Source: Arthrobacter sp. EpRS71 (lineage in GTDB: Bacteria > Actinomycetota > Actinomycetes > Actinomycetales > Micrococcaceae). Taken from it: 64,000 nt of DNA. Position numbers and translations under genes: made by a program. Positions 1 to 8,624 of this stretch are shown here, in pieces. Below the pieces are notes generated by a model. That model was not told the DNA's origin, searched no databases, and was given only the letters and a program-made list of their open reading frames with translations. How positions within the stretch are numbered: position 1 is the stretch's first letter; each line of letters starts with the position of its first letter. The stretch spans positions 2,520,342 through 2,584,341 of the forward strand of contig NZ_LNUV01000006.1 of assembly GCF_001512285.1 (NCBI RefSeq), given 5' to 3'.

Positions 1-894
1 AATTGCTCGCCGCGCAGTTTCCGATAGTCCGTCTGCTGCAGGAATCTTATGGATGTCCCAGTGGACGGGCTTCTCTCCCTCCCACTTCACACCAAGGACA
101 CTGAAAGTCTCACCTTGTTTAATCGAGAGGTTTGAGGCGAGATCAAGGTCGTGTGTGAGTACGACGAAAGCACAGTCTGCTCGCGCTGCAATTATCGCTT
201 CGATAAGACCCGCTGAAATTGAACGGTGAAGATGACGCTCTGGTTCGTCAATGATGATGGTTGTGCCAGGTGCGGCGGTAAGGACGTCAGCGGCAAGGAA
301 CAGAGCACTTTTCTCACCGTCGGACATGAGGTAGATCGGATAACTTGAGCCCAGGCTTTTGTGCTGAGCGACAAAATTATCCGATTCGGTCACACTGAGT
401 TCGATATGCAGCCCTGCGCGTTCTAGCAACGTGTTGAGCGTGTCGAACAATCGACTCCCAACGGCGGAATCGACGTCCGCCCGACTTGCACCGCCGTCGT
501 ATAGGGCAGCTACTCTCCGGCTTTCAGAGTTAATACGGCCGAGCAGGTCGAACAAGGCAATGCTCGATCGTCGTGAATCCGCGTGATCGATATAGCGCGA
601 ATCTGTGGCCCGATCCCAGTGACCCATCGTTGAAACGTACGACTCACGATCCGCGGAGCTAATCGCCGGCCCAGCATGCTGGAACCAAAGTTTCCTCTGA
701 GCCAAAACCCGCTTAAGAGGTGCAAGTGGCGCATTGATGGACATCCAAGACGCTAACGCAGACTTTCCCGAGCCATTGGCCCCAAGAATCGTCAAGACCT
801 GGCCAGCGCGAACTTCCACACTCAGAAATTCTCCCGATGTAACTGGTAGCTCCCATTGAGCTAGCGGGATAGCAATCTCGGCAATCTGAGTCAT
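1..894 (-). CDS. AAA/ABC-type ATPase, C-terminus cut by window edge
   Basis: A reading frame starting with ATG at 894 stays open to the left edge (about 298 codons seen). Near residue 40 there is a Walker A loop, GANGSGKS. Further on comes an ABC-like signature, SDGEKSALFLAADVL, then a Walker B with catalytic Glu (TTIIIDEPERHLH) and a switch His in VVLTHDLD. This order is that of the AAA_15/AAA_21 group, the OLD-like or SMC-like ATPases that often work with a nuclease or toxin partner in plasmid defence systems. Any partner gene would lie beyond the left edge. The start has no strong Shine-Dalgarno. Exact function is unknown; the ATPase assignment is firm. Confidence 0.85.
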   Translation of the reverse strand, partial: MTQIAEIAIPLAQWELPVTSGEFLSVEVRAGQVLTILGANGSGKSALASWMSINAPLAPLKRVLAQRKLWFQHAGPAISSADRESYVSTMGHWDRATDSRYIDHADSRRSSIALFDLLGRINSESRRVAALYDGGASRADVDSAVGSRLFDTLNTLLERAGLHIELSVTESDNFVAQHKSLGSSYPIYLMSDGEKSALFLAADVLTAAPGTTIIIDEPERHLHRSISAGLIEAIIAARADCAFVVLTHDLDLASNLSIKQGETFSVLGVKWEGEKPVHWDIHKIPAADGLSETARRAI

Positions 895-1250
895 GCTCCG
901 ATCGTACGGGAGAGATCAGACGGGGAATCAGCAGGCTAATGCAAGATGCCCTTAAGTCGGTCCCTCAGCGTGCATCCATGAAGTCGGATCCGGGACGCCG
1001 TCGAATCACGACCCCGGCATGTACCTAAGACCCGCACGGTGAAATGCACGATGACGGGGCGGATAACAGCAACCTGCCTGCTCTCTGCGTCCATCTCATC
1101 AATGGATCCTTTGATAAGAACCGCAGGGCTGGGCCTGGTTGAGGATTCCGGCTCGCGGATTTCCTGCATGTCGATTGTCCCAACAATGTGTCTCACTAAG
1201 GTATTCTCAGCATCACTCCTATTTGTCCTTTGATAAGACCCGGAGAAGTG
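895..1250. other. Intergenic region upstream of the resolvase; possible res site
   Basis: No convincing gene lies here. The 12-mer CCTTTGATAAGA occurs twice in direct orientation, at 1108-1119 and 1227-1238, the second ending just before the resolvase start. Tn3-type resolvases normally act on a res site of three subsites directly upstream of their gene, so this is the expected place. The three-subsite structure was not demonstrated. A 178-codon minus-strand reading frame (936-1472) crosses this region but overlaps the resolvase gene and is not accepted. Confidence 0.4.
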
Positions 1251-1829
1251 ATGGCACGCCTTGGATACGCCCGCGTCAGCCTGGCTGACCAAAACACCGA
1301 TTTGCAGATCCGGGAACTGGAAGCAGCCGGGTGCGAGCGAATCTATAAAGACCAAGGGATCAGCGGGACGCGGGTAAGTCGTCCGGAGCTGGACCGGATG
1401 CTTGACCGTCTCGGCCCAGGGGATGAGGTCGTGGTGTGGAAGCTGGACCGGTTGGGACGAAACACGCGCCACCTGCTCGAGCTCTTGGATGATTTCAAGG
1501 TGCGAGGCATCAAGTTCCGTTCCCTAAGGGATGGCATCGCCACTGACCCAGCCAGCGAGGTCGGGGGAGCAATGGCCCAGGCGATGGTCACCATCATTTC
1601 CGCTTTCGCCCAGCTTGAACGAGACCAGCTTTCCGAGCGCACCAAGGCCGGCATGGCGGCTGCAGCTTCTAACGGACGCAAAGCAGGCCGCCGGGAAATC
1701 ACGACAGACCACGAGAAGGTCAAGAGGGCACATGAACTGAAAGCTCGCGGTCTCAAGCCGACGGACATCGGAAAGATCATCGGAACCAGCCGTGCCACCG
1801 TCTACCGATACCTAGGCATGGACTCCTGA
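1251..1829 (+). CDS. Serine recombinase, Tn3-family resolvase type
   Basis: A 192-residue small serine recombinase. The N-terminal catalytic domain begins LGYARVS, where the Ser is the nucleophile, continues with YKDQGISG, and has the conserved WKLDRLGRNTRHLLELL block and the helix-E region FAQLERDQLSERT. The C-terminus (DIGKIIGTSRATVYRYL) is the helix-turn-helix that binds res subsites. ATG 1251 follows GGAGAA; a TTG at 1230 would add seven residues. Length is normal for TnpR or plasmid multimer-resolution proteins. No Tn3 transposase is nearby, so it may be an orphan or a plasmid resolution gene. A Tn402-type transposon end lies 106 bp downstream, which fits the known preference of that family for resolvase/res regions. 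Confidence 0.9.
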   Translation: MARLGYARVSLADQNTDLQIRELEAAGCERIYKDQGISGTRVSRPELDRMLDRLGPGDEVVVWKLDRLGRNTRHLLELLDDFKVRGIKFRSLRDGIATDPASEVGGAMAQAMVTIISAFAQLERDQLSERTKAGMAAAASNGRKAGRREITTDHEKVKRAHELKARGLKPTDIGKIIGTSRATVYRYLGMDS

Positions 1830-1935
1830 GCCACAGGGGTAACTGTCCCGGAAGTTGTCTTTGTGACTGCTGTTCACGGCAGATGATTTGGGACAACATC
1901 TGGGACGGAAATATTACGCGGAGGCCGTCCGCCGG

Positions 1936-1986
1936 TGTCGTTTTCAGAAGATGACTGCACTGAATGTCAGAAGTCGACTGCACTGA
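1936..1986 (+). mobile_element. Orphan terminal inverted repeat of a Tn402/Tn5053-family transposon
   Basis: The sequence from 1936 reads TGTCGTTTTCAGAAGATGAC. It matches 17 of 20 bases of the left end of the complete tni transposon at 39109. Two tandem copies of a 20-mer follow each other, at 1944-1963 and 1967-1986 (TCAGAAG, two variable bases, GACTGCACTGA). This resembles from memory the end of class 1 integron/Tn402 elements. The TGT end faces left, so the element would have extended rightwards, but no tni gene follows. The stretch 1987-2300 holds no gene I can support. This looks like a solo end left by deletion or recombination. Confidence 0.7.
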
Positions 1987-2300
1987 CGATTGTGTGCCGT
2001 AGGAGGATCCTTCACCGGACACCCGTTCCATCGGCCGCCTACCTCAACTGTTGTGTTCGGCCAGTTTCACAATAAAAGGATGCCATCGCGTTCCAATGTG
2101 AACAATCCGTCGGCGACTCCCTGCGCCTGGGGCGCGCCGCAAGATTTGGCGAAGAACCGCGGAGAGAGTCCGAGTCGCTCTTCGCGCCCAATATCGAAAA
2201 CATCCACATCGAATGGTTCGTGCCACTCCCCAGAAATCCACTGCTAGATCCCCCTGATCTGTGCCTCCTTCATGGACAATATGCTTCTCTCACAGTCCTG

Positions 2301-4052
2301 TTACCTCTCCAGGCAGGCAATGGACTCAGGACCGCCTGGCGATGCGGAGCCATCTGCGCGGACGATGATGACCTGGAGGCAAACAGGCAATTCCAAGCCC
2401 CACACAGTTGTGGTGGGTTCGCCGTCAAGAGTGGTTTTGTATTCGCCTTCGAATTTGGCGGACTTATCCCGATATTTGTAGGTGTCACCCCGTTGTGGCT
2501 GCGGATTCTTCCAATGGAAGTCAACAAGGTCCGGATCCCCGGGATGGCGCTCAGCGAATAACCCCTCCACTTCCGGAACGCCGCCATCGCCCAGAGGGTC
2601 AGCCGGCTCCTTGCTTGTCGTTTCTGTGGGTGCCACCTTTGACTGCGCCTGGGCGCCCAACACCACTCCCACCACAATGGCCACTACCAGCACTGCCGCG
2701 CCAGTGGCGGCAAACCACAGGTTGCGCTTGCTGTGATCTGCCGACGGAGCATCCTCCTGCGTGACCGGGGAGGCCCCGGAGGGGGCGTTGGAGCGGCTGA
2801 CGGTTGCGCCAAGATCGTCCTGCGGACGTGAGGGCTGCCAGCCACGCAGCACTGTGGACTCTGCCGTGTCAGGCTCGGCGGGAGCGTTTTGGCTGCCGGG
2901 GGCCGCGTACGACGACAGCGCCGTGAACGACTCCGCGGCGGTGGCACCTCCCCGCGACTGGACAGTTTGCGGAGGGTGGCTGGATTGAGCGGGCGGCTGA
3001 GCTGGTTGAGCAGGCTGCTGGGTGGCGCCGGGAACCGTGGACGGGAAGGTTCGCGCCGGGAAAGTGGGCGCTGAGCCTGTGGTGGCGGTTCCTGAGGCGT
3101 CGGGATCGATCGAAGCGATGCTCCGGACCCGGGTTTCCTCGAAGTTGTCGTCCGGGTGCTGGTCGTCCCCGTGCCCGGGTTCTTCCAGAACCTCGAATGG
3201 CGTCACAGACAGGTTCAGTTCAGCCTGGATCCGCTGCAGTGCAAGCGCGAAAGCGTGCGCCGAGGAATAACGGGATTCCGGTGACTTGGCCATGGACGTG
3301 GCAAGAACGAGTTCCAGGGACTCCGGAACGTCGGCACGGCCCAGCCTGGGCAGTGGTGAGTTGGTGATGCGGGAGATCAGTTCCCGCTGCGAGTTGTCCT
3401 GTCCCGGGAGGACAAAGGGCGAACGACCCGCCAGCAGCGTGTACAGCGTTGCACCCAGGGCCCAAATGTCCACAGGAACACCATCAACGGCACCTCCGCG
3501 GAACTGCTCCGGCGGAGACCACGGGATGGACATGCCGGCGTCGTCCTCGGTGTCAGCGCCGATGGTGCCGGAGATACCAAAGTCAGTCAGGGCAGGCCGG
3601 TTGTAATCGGTGACGAGGATGTTGGCAGGCTTGATGTCCCGGTGCACAATTCCTGCCCGGTGAGCGGTCTCGACGGCGGAAGCCACCTGGATGCCGACGG
3701 CCAGGACCTCATCCACGCTGAAGCGCTGGCGACGATAGCGGACGTCGAGGCTCGGCCTGGAGCAGTACTCCATGGCGAGGTACGAGTGTCCGTTCTCGGT
3801 GATCTCGGCTTCGAAGATCGTCACGATGTAAGGGTGCGAGGACAACTGCGCCATGAGGTTCGCTTCGGACTCGAAACGGCGGCGGGCCCCTTCGGTCTTC
3901 AAATCGGACAACAGCACCTTGACCGCTACTTTTCGGCGCGGTCGATCCTGCTCATAAAGGTAGACATCCGAGAAGCCACCGGAGCCGAGCAGGCTGATGT
4001 ACTTAAAACCCGGGATGGGTGGAGGCGGCGCGGGGGGCCTCTTGGAACTCAA
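2301..4052 (-). CDS. Membrane-anchored Ser/Thr protein kinase (PknB-like, no PASTA)
   Basis: A 583-residue eukaryotic-type kinase. Residues about 16-280 form the kinase domain: glycine loop GSGGFSDV (23-30), VAVK lysine at 45, HRDIKPAN with catalytic Asp 139, and DFG at 157-159. A Pro/Ala/Ser-rich linker follows, then one membrane segment (AAVLVVAIVVGVVLGA, about residues 450-470) and a roughly 110-residue extracellular tail with no PASTA repeats. The chosen start is TTG at 4052. It is preceded by GAGGAGA and overlaps the stop of the FHA gene in a TTGA junction, so the two are translationally coupled. The frame is open further upstream to 4214, but that part overlaps the FHA gene. The pair probably forms a phospho-signalling unit in which the FHA protein binds phosphothreonine. 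Confidence 0.9.
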   Translation of the reverse strand: MSSKRPPAPPPPIPGFKYISLLGSGGFSDVYLYEQDRPRRKVAVKVLLSDLKTEGARRRFESEANLMAQLSSHPYIVTIFEAEITENGHSYLAMEYCSRPSLDVRYRRQRFSVDEVLAVGIQVASAVETAHRAGIVHRDIKPANILVTDYNRPALTDFGISGTIGADTEDDAGMSIPWSPPEQFRGGAVDGVPVDIWALGATLYTLLAGRSPFVLPGQDNSQRELISRITNSPLPRLGRADVPESLELVLATSMAKSPESRYSSAHAFALALQRIQAELNLSVTPFEVLEEPGHGDDQHPDDNFEETRVRSIASIDPDASGTATTGSAPTFPARTFPSTVPGATQQPAQPAQPPAQSSHPPQTVQSRGGATAAESFTALSSYAAPGSQNAPAEPDTAESTVLRGWQPSRPQDDLGATVSRSNAPSGASPVTQEDAPSADHSKRNLWFAATGAAVLVVAIVVGVVLGAQAQSKVAPTETTSKEPADPLGDGGVPEVEGLFAERHPGDPDLVDFHWKNPQPQRGDTYKYRDKSAKFEGEYKTTLDGEPTTTVWGLELPVCLQVIIVRADGSASPGGPESIACLER

Positions 4053-4423
4053 AGAATCTCCTCGAAACGCAATGAAATGTTGTCGCCCAGCTCGGCGATG
4101 TCGCCGTCCAGCAGGATGGCCATTTCGTTTTGGGCAAGCCGGCGGGGTGCCTGGCCTTCCCGGATGAGCACGGTGCCGTTGGTTGCCTTCAGGTCGCACA
4201 ACATGACGTGCCAACCCTCAAGCCGGACCTCCACATGGGAACATCCCAAACCTAGCTCTAAACTAGCTGCCAATGTCAGTGACTTCACCCCGGTCTCCAT
4301 CCGAGACAGGACCTTGTCTCCGACTTTGAGACCTGGGGCGCCGCCGTGGAGAAGATGCATTGTAGTAATGGTGCTGCCTAACGCCGCCGAATAAAGATTT
4401 AGATCCACTTTCGCACAAGCCAA
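4049..4423 (-). CDS. FHA domain protein
   Basis: A 124-residue protein ending in an FHA fold: SHVEVRLEGWHVMLCD, then LKATNGTVLI, then MAILLDGDIAELGDNISLRFEE. The TNGT motif and the final GD...LRF strand are typical of FHA phosphothreonine-binding modules. The usual SRxH loop is altered to GCSH, so phosphopeptide binding may be weak. The first 50 residues are less conserved and may be part of a longer ancestral FHA domain. The gene overlaps the kinase gene downstream by four bases (TTGA), which implies coupled expression and a role as substrate or adaptor of that kinase. Confidence 0.8.
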   Translation of the reverse strand: MACAKVDLNLYSAALGSTITTMHLLHGGAPGLKVGDKVLSRMETGVKSLTLAASLELGLGCSHVEVRLEGWHVMLCDLKATNGTVLIREGQAPRRLAQNEMAILLDGDIAELGDNISLRFEEIL

Positions 4424-4512
4424 TCAAGCCGGCCTGGGGCTATGCCACCGAGTGTCCCATTTCCAAGGAAGTGGGACACTGCTCTTCGTCTGAGCCTGAC
4501 TGCAGTTGCGTG

Positions 4513-4713
4513 CTAGTCGTCCTGCAGGTCTTCGACGGCCCAGGTTAGGAGGGTGAGCTCGAAAGGATGCGGTCTGAGGGCTTCGTGCACATAGGCGTCC
4601 AGTTCCAAGGCGTTGGCGTTTCCTCCCTCCGCCCAGTATTTGATCCATAGCTGCTCCAGCGTGAAGCCGTCCTGCTCAAGCAGGTTGCGTGCTGTCTGCC
4701 TCGGGTCGCTCAT
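4513..4713 (-). CDS. Small hypothetical protein
   Basis: A 66-residue soluble acidic protein starting MSDPRQTARNLLEQDGF and ending in LLTWAVEDLQDD. It has a helical, amphipathic look with no recognizable motif. The frame continues upstream to a GTG at 4752; the ATG at 4713 gives the cleaner N-terminus, but neither start has an ideally spaced Shine-Dalgarno. It reads in the same direction as the kinase/FHA operon, about 90 bp upstream of it. Function unknown. Confidence 0.5.
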   Translation of the reverse strand: MSDPRQTARNLLEQDGFTLEQLWIKYWAEGGNANALELDAYVHEALRPHPFELTLLTWAVEDLQDD

Positions 4714-5014
4714 TCCTGAATTCCCAGCGCTCTTTACGGGCCTCCTGCGCACTGACTAAATCATCAGTCTGCTTACTAATTAACGTACAGGGGCTCGCTT
4801 TCCGGAACAACCAGGCCGTGATGCGGGCAAAAGCCATGTCCCAAAAACCCGTGGATCCTCGAAGGCGGGACACCCAAGGGGGTGCCTGTGCCTACTTCAG
4901 CAACCTCCGGCACTTCAGGCGGCGCTGAGCGCCGGATCTTTTGTGAGGGCGTCTGCCGCGAAACACGCATCCTAATACCCACCCGGGGTACCAAGCATGC
5001 GAGTTGATGAATTA

Positions 5015-5043
5015 TTGACACCCATACCCCCTATGGGTATACC
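5015..5043 (+). promoter_or_regulatory. CsoR-type operator within a promoter for the MFS gene
   Basis: A -35 TTGACA (5015-5020) and a -10 TATACC (5038-5043) are 17 bp apart. The spacer contains the near-palindrome ATACCCCCTATGGGTAT (5024-5040), the pseudo-palindromic G-tract box bound by CsoR-type copper repressors. Placement between -35 and -10 implies direct occlusion of polymerase and derepression by Cu(I). The rest of the gap 4714-5014 contains nothing I can support. Confidence 0.75.
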
Positions 5044-5087
5044 CTGCATCTAGTCGGTATCTCCGGCAGTTCTCAGGAGGAAGTTAA

Positions 5088-6518
5088 ATGTCTACCCATC
5101 CACCCCTATCGCCGGCGAAGCGCTGGCTGGGCCTGGTGTTGATCGCTACGGCGCAGTTCGTCGTCATTATGGACACCTCGATCATTGGTGTCGCTCTGCC
5201 CGATATTCAAAAGGACCTTGGATTCACGCCGGAATCGCTGTCATGGGTCTTCAACGCGTACGTTGTGGCCTTCGGTGGGCTGCTCTTGTTGGGAGGTCGT
5301 CTCTCGGATGTCTTCGGCGCCCGGAAGATCTTTGCGTTGGGTTGGATCATCCTCATCGCGGGCTCGTTGCTGGCCGGGGCGGCCAACAGTGTCGGCGTGG
5401 AGATCGCAGGCCGTGCTATCCAAGGTGCCGGGTCTGCGTTGATTGCGCCTGCGGCTCTTACTCTGTTGATGATGCTGTTCGGCGGTACGTCCGACCTTCC
5501 GAAAGCATTTGCTGTCTACGGCGCAGCGGCGCCCATCGGTGGCACTGCGGGGGTTTTCCTCGGTGGAGTGTTGACGGAGTACGCCAGCTGGCCTTGGGTG
5601 TTCTACGTAACCATCCCGATCGCTGTCTTCGTTCTCGCATTCACGGCAACGTCGCTTCCCCGGACCGTGAAAAAGGCGTCCGGATCCATCGACGTCGCCG
5701 GGGCGCTCACCGTTACTGGCGGGCTGGCCGCGGTTGTCTACCCCGTTGTTAATGCACCTGAAGTTGGTTGGCTCACTGTCCCCACCCTCAGCATCCTGGC
5801 TGGCGGTCTTGTCCTGCTGGTGATTTTCTTCATCATCCAGGCGCGAAGCCGTAATCCTTTGATGCGTCTGGGCTTGCTCCGAGCACCCCTGCTGGGGGCT
5901 GCCAACGGTGCACAACTGCTGCTGGGTGCTGCATGGGTGTCCATGTGGTTCTTCCTGAACCTCTACCTGCAGCAGGTCCTGGGCGCGACTGCGTTCGCGG
6001 CCGGCGCCGCGCTCCTGCCGATGACCGGTCTTGTGGTTCTCGTCATGATCGCGTGGGCTCCACGGCTCCAGGGCAGGTTCGGTGCGAAATCGCTGATTGT
6101 TAGCGGCTTGCTCTTGTTGGCTGCAGGGCTCGTGTGGCTTTCCTTCGTCCGCCCGGACGGTAACTATGCTGTCGACGTTCTTCCCGCATCGCTCCTGGCT
6201 GCCCTTGGAATGTCACTGGCGTTCGTCCCCTCCCTGGGCACTGCCATTAACGCGGCCCCGCCTGCTGAAACCGGCGTTGCTTCGGGGCTGGTGAGCACCA
6301 GTTACCAGATCGGGTCCGCACTTGGACTCGCAGTTCTCACGGCAATCGTTTACGGCATCTCCGGCACCGACCCCTCCCGGGTAGAGCTGACCCAAGGGTA
6401 TTCCGCAGCCTTCATCGGCGCAGGAATCCTCGCCCTGGTCGGAGCCGTCATCACAGGCTTTGCAATGAAAAAGCCTCGGTCATCCACGCCGGCAGCGGAC
6501 GAATCGATCTCGGTGTAA
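5088..6518 (+). CDS. MFS drug/metal efflux transporter, DHA2 (EmrB/QacA) family
   Basis: A 476-residue polytopic membrane protein with about 14 hydrophobic segments. The N-terminus has ATAQFVVIMDTSIIGVALPDI, the DHA2 hallmark in helix 1, and GGRLSDVFGARK, the MFS motif A loop between helices 2 and 3. GAGSALIAPAALTLL follows as the motif C-like region. Family members are proton antiporters for drugs or organic cations. A Shine-Dalgarno AGGAGG lies before ATG 5088. A CsoR-type box in its own promoter suggests it is induced with the copper genes, an unusual assignment for this family. Its substrate is not predictable from sequence. Confidence 0.9.
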   Translation: MSTHPPLSPAKRWLGLVLIATAQFVVIMDTSIIGVALPDIQKDLGFTPESLSWVFNAYVVAFGGLLLLGGRLSDVFGARKIFALGWIILIAGSLLAGAANSVGVEIAGRAIQGAGSALIAPAALTLLMMLFGGTSDLPKAFAVYGAAAPIGGTAGVFLGGVLTEYASWPWVFYVTIPIAVFVLAFTATSLPRTVKKASGSIDVAGALTVTGGLAAVVYPVVNAPEVGWLTVPTLSILAGGLVLLVIFFIIQARSRNPLMRLGLLRAPLLGAANGAQLLLGAAWVSMWFFLNLYLQQVLGATAFAAGAALLPMTGLVVLVMIAWAPRLQGRFGAKSLIVSGLLLLAAGLVWLSFVRPDGNYAVDVLPASLLAALGMSLAFVPSLGTAINAAPPAETGVASGLVSTSYQIGSALGLAVLTAIVYGISGTDPSRVELTQGYSAAFIGAGILALVGAVITGFAMKKPRSSTPAADESISV

Positions 6519-6577
6519 CACGCAGGAAAGTTCAGCAACCTGCGCTCGACAAGCTGCAGGCACGGCTCCACAACAGA

Positions 6578-6607
6578 GGTGTCTGGGCGCAATTGGGCTC
6601 AGACACC
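6578..6607. terminator. Hairpin between the MFS and usp genes
   Basis: GGTGTCTG (6578-6585) pairs with CAGACACC (6600-6607) around a 14-base loop. No T-tract follows. It lies 23 bp before the usp start, so it could be a weak terminator or a leader structure for usp. Confidence 0.4.
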
Positions 6608-6629
6608 AATTACTAGAGAGGAAACGCAC

Positions 6630-7127
6630 ATGCTTACTCCAAAACTGCTCATCGCCTACGACGGGTCCCCTAACGCGCAGAGCGCAATGCAGACAGTCGC
6701 AAACCTATTTCCAGGCGCTACAGCGGTGCTGCTCTATGCCCGCCAGCCGATGGAGGGCTTCGCAGCGCATCTGGAAGGCCATCCGGCTCTGGAGGAATTA
6801 CAGGAACTTGATGCTGCAGCGCTCGATGTTTCAGAACGGATTGCCGCTGAAGGTGCAGAATTGGCCCGCAGCCTCGGCTTGATCGCCGAGCCGTTGATCG
6901 CTTCCACGATGGCCACGGCGTCCGAAATCATTGTGAACACCGCCGAGGAGCTGGATGTCGATCTGATCGTTCTTGGGTCGCGCGGGTTGCGTGGCTTCAA
7001 AGCGACCCTGTTAGGGAGCACATCGGCAAACGTCCTTCACCACGCTACCCGGCCAACCCTCGTGATTCCCTCGGAGGAGGTGGCATCGGCTCGCCGGAGC
7101 AGCGGAATGATGGCGGGCACAAACTAG
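6630..7127 (+). CDS. Universal stress protein (UspA family)
   Basis: A 165-residue single-domain Usp. The N-terminal strand LLIAYDGSPNAQSAM is typical, and the C-terminal nucleotide-binding signature is GSRGLRGFKATLLGSTS, the G-2x-G-9x-G-S/T pattern of ATP-binding Usp proteins, followed by RPTLVIP. The start ATG 6630 follows AGAGAGGAAA; the frame is open upstream to 6579 without a better start. It may be co-transcribed with the metal-regulated MFS gene about 110 bp upstream, and it ends at a strong bidirectional terminator. Role: soluble stress protein; exact function unknown. Confidence 0.9.
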   Translation: MLTPKLLIAYDGSPNAQSAMQTVANLFPGATAVLLYARQPMEGFAAHLEGHPALEELQELDAAALDVSERIAAEGAELARSLGLIAEPLIASTMATASEIIVNTAEELDVDLIVLGSRGLRGFKATLLGSTSANVLHHATRPTLVIPSEEVASARRSSGMMAGTN

Positions 7128-7141
7128 GCCGAACCTGAAGT

Positions 7142-7168
7142 GGCCGCCCTGCACCCTGCAGGGCGGCC
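7142..7168. terminator. Bidirectional terminator between convergent genes
   Basis: GGCCGCCCTGC (7142-7152) and GCAGGGCGGCC (7158-7168) form an 11-bp perfect stem with a 5-base loop, followed by TCTTCTTT on the + strand. It separates usp (+) from the MFS gene (-). Confidence 0.8.
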
Positions 7169-7174
7169 TCTTCT

Positions 7175-8419
7175 TTACCTGCGCCCGATCTGGGCTATCA
7201 CCGTGACAGCCACCAGTGCGATAAGGGCGGCACTTAGCCCGTTGAATCCGATGTATGCGAGGACGGGTCCCGCGGCTGCGCCGCCTGCCGCTCCTGCCAA
7301 GTTCATGAGTGAATCAGAAACGCCCTGCAGCCGTGGTCGATGAACGGACCCAACCGCTTGGCTGACCATAGCGGAGCCGGCGAGAGTGGAGGCCGACCAG
7401 CCCAAGCCCAGCAAGCCCAAGCTCACGGCGACCAGGACGTCATTGTTGGACCCCAGCATGGCCAACACCAAGGCACCAAGAAGTATGGCCTGCCCTGCCA
7501 AGACAACTAACCGTGCACCAAAGCGGTCCGTAAGGTAACCAAGGGCCGGGGAGAACGCGAACATGCCAACCACATGCAGGCTGATCGTCAGCCCAACCAT
7601 GGTGAGCGAGGCGCCATATCCGGTTAAATGCACGGGGGTCATGGCCATAAGTGCCACCATGACGGCGTGGCTTGAAGCCAGGGTGAGCACCGCACGTTTC
7701 GCGCCCGGTGAAGAGCGCAGCAAGCGGAAACCGCCTACTGAAGTTCCGTCGGTCCGGGACTGGATGCCTCCCACTGCATCTCGGGCTTGAGTTGCGATGA
7801 GCAACGGATCCGGCCGCAGGCCAACGAGATAGACGGCGGCTCCAAGCAGCTGCGCGATGCCGCCAATAATGAACCCTCCGGTAAACGGCGGCATCCCCAT
7901 GATCTCGCCCAGGCTTTCTCCAGGCCCAAAGAGATTCGGCCCGACGACTGCCCCGATGGTTGTCGACCAAACAACACGAGATAGATCCCGACCCCGGGAT
8001 GCCTCGGCCGCCAGGTCAGTTGCAGCGAAGCGGGCCTGCAGGTTCAGAGCCGAACCCGAGCCCATGAGCACCATGCCAAGCAAAAGCAGCGGCAAACTTC
8101 TCACGCCCGCCGCGATGATCACGACCACGCCACCGAGCACAGCGATCCAGGCTCCTGTACTGAGCGAAATCCGCCGGCCCCTGGTCTGAGCCAGGCGGGC
8201 GAGGGGCACTGCCAGCAACGCAGCGCCCAGAGCCCCCATCGTCATGGCCATACCCGACCAAGCTGCGGAGCCGGATACGTCAGTGACCAACATCGCCCCG
8301 AGGCTCATGGTGGCACCGGTGCCGATTCCTCCCAGAATCTGGGCCAATGCCAGCACGCGGACAACTTTTCGCTGCACGGTGCGGGAGCGATCGGTCTCGG
8401 GAAAAGTGTCGGCGGACAT
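7175..8419 (-). CDS. MFS transporter, 12-TM type
   Basis: A 414-residue membrane protein starting MSADTFPETDRS. The first helix is VLALAQILGGIGTGATMSLGAML, and the interhelical loop LARLAQTRGRRISLSTG is the MFS motif A position. Twelve hydrophobic stretches can be counted by eye, with a break around RDAVGGIQSRTDGTSVGG between the halves. The frame is open much further upstream (to 9016), but that part overlaps the thioredoxin gene in another frame. ATG 8419, preceded by GAAGGTGACC, is the natural start. It lies downstream of thioredoxin and the flavin reductase in the same direction and may share their metal-regulated transcript. Substrate unknown. Confidence 0.85.
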   Translation of the reverse strand: MSADTFPETDRSRTVQRKVVRVLALAQILGGIGTGATMSLGAMLVTDVSGSAAWSGMAMTMGALGAALLAVPLARLAQTRGRRISLSTGAWIAVLGGVVVIIAAGVRSLPLLLLGMVLMGSGSALNLQARFAATDLAAEASRGRDLSRVVWSTTIGAVVGPNLFGPGESLGEIMGMPPFTGGFIIGGIAQLLGAAVYLVGLRPDPLLIATQARDAVGGIQSRTDGTSVGGFRLLRSSPGAKRAVLTLASSHAVMVALMAMTPVHLTGYGASLTMVGLTISLHVVGMFAFSPALGYLTDRFGARLVVLAGQAILLGALVLAMLGSNNDVLVAVSLGLLGLGWSASTLAGSAMVSQAVGSVHRPRLQGVSDSLMNLAGAAGGAAAGPVLAYIGFNGLSAALIALVAVTVIAQIGRR

Positions 8420-8624
8420 GGTCACCTTCGGGTGGGGTTCGCGTGAAAGGTGACGGGTAAGTCTTTGACTACCATCATCATTGTCTTGAGACGGGCTTGT
8501 GTCATTACATGACCTTTCTGGCTGATCCCCTGGCACTGGCCATCCTTTGGTCGCCCGCGAATCGAGTGGATAGTAGGACTGACTCGGGCCGGCTCCTACG
8601 CGGCCGGCCCGATCGGGAGGGTGT

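Noticed and set aside
936..1472. A 178-codon minus-strand frame upstream of the resolvase
   Set aside because: It overlaps the resolvase gene on the opposite strand and shows no family motif or ribosome site.
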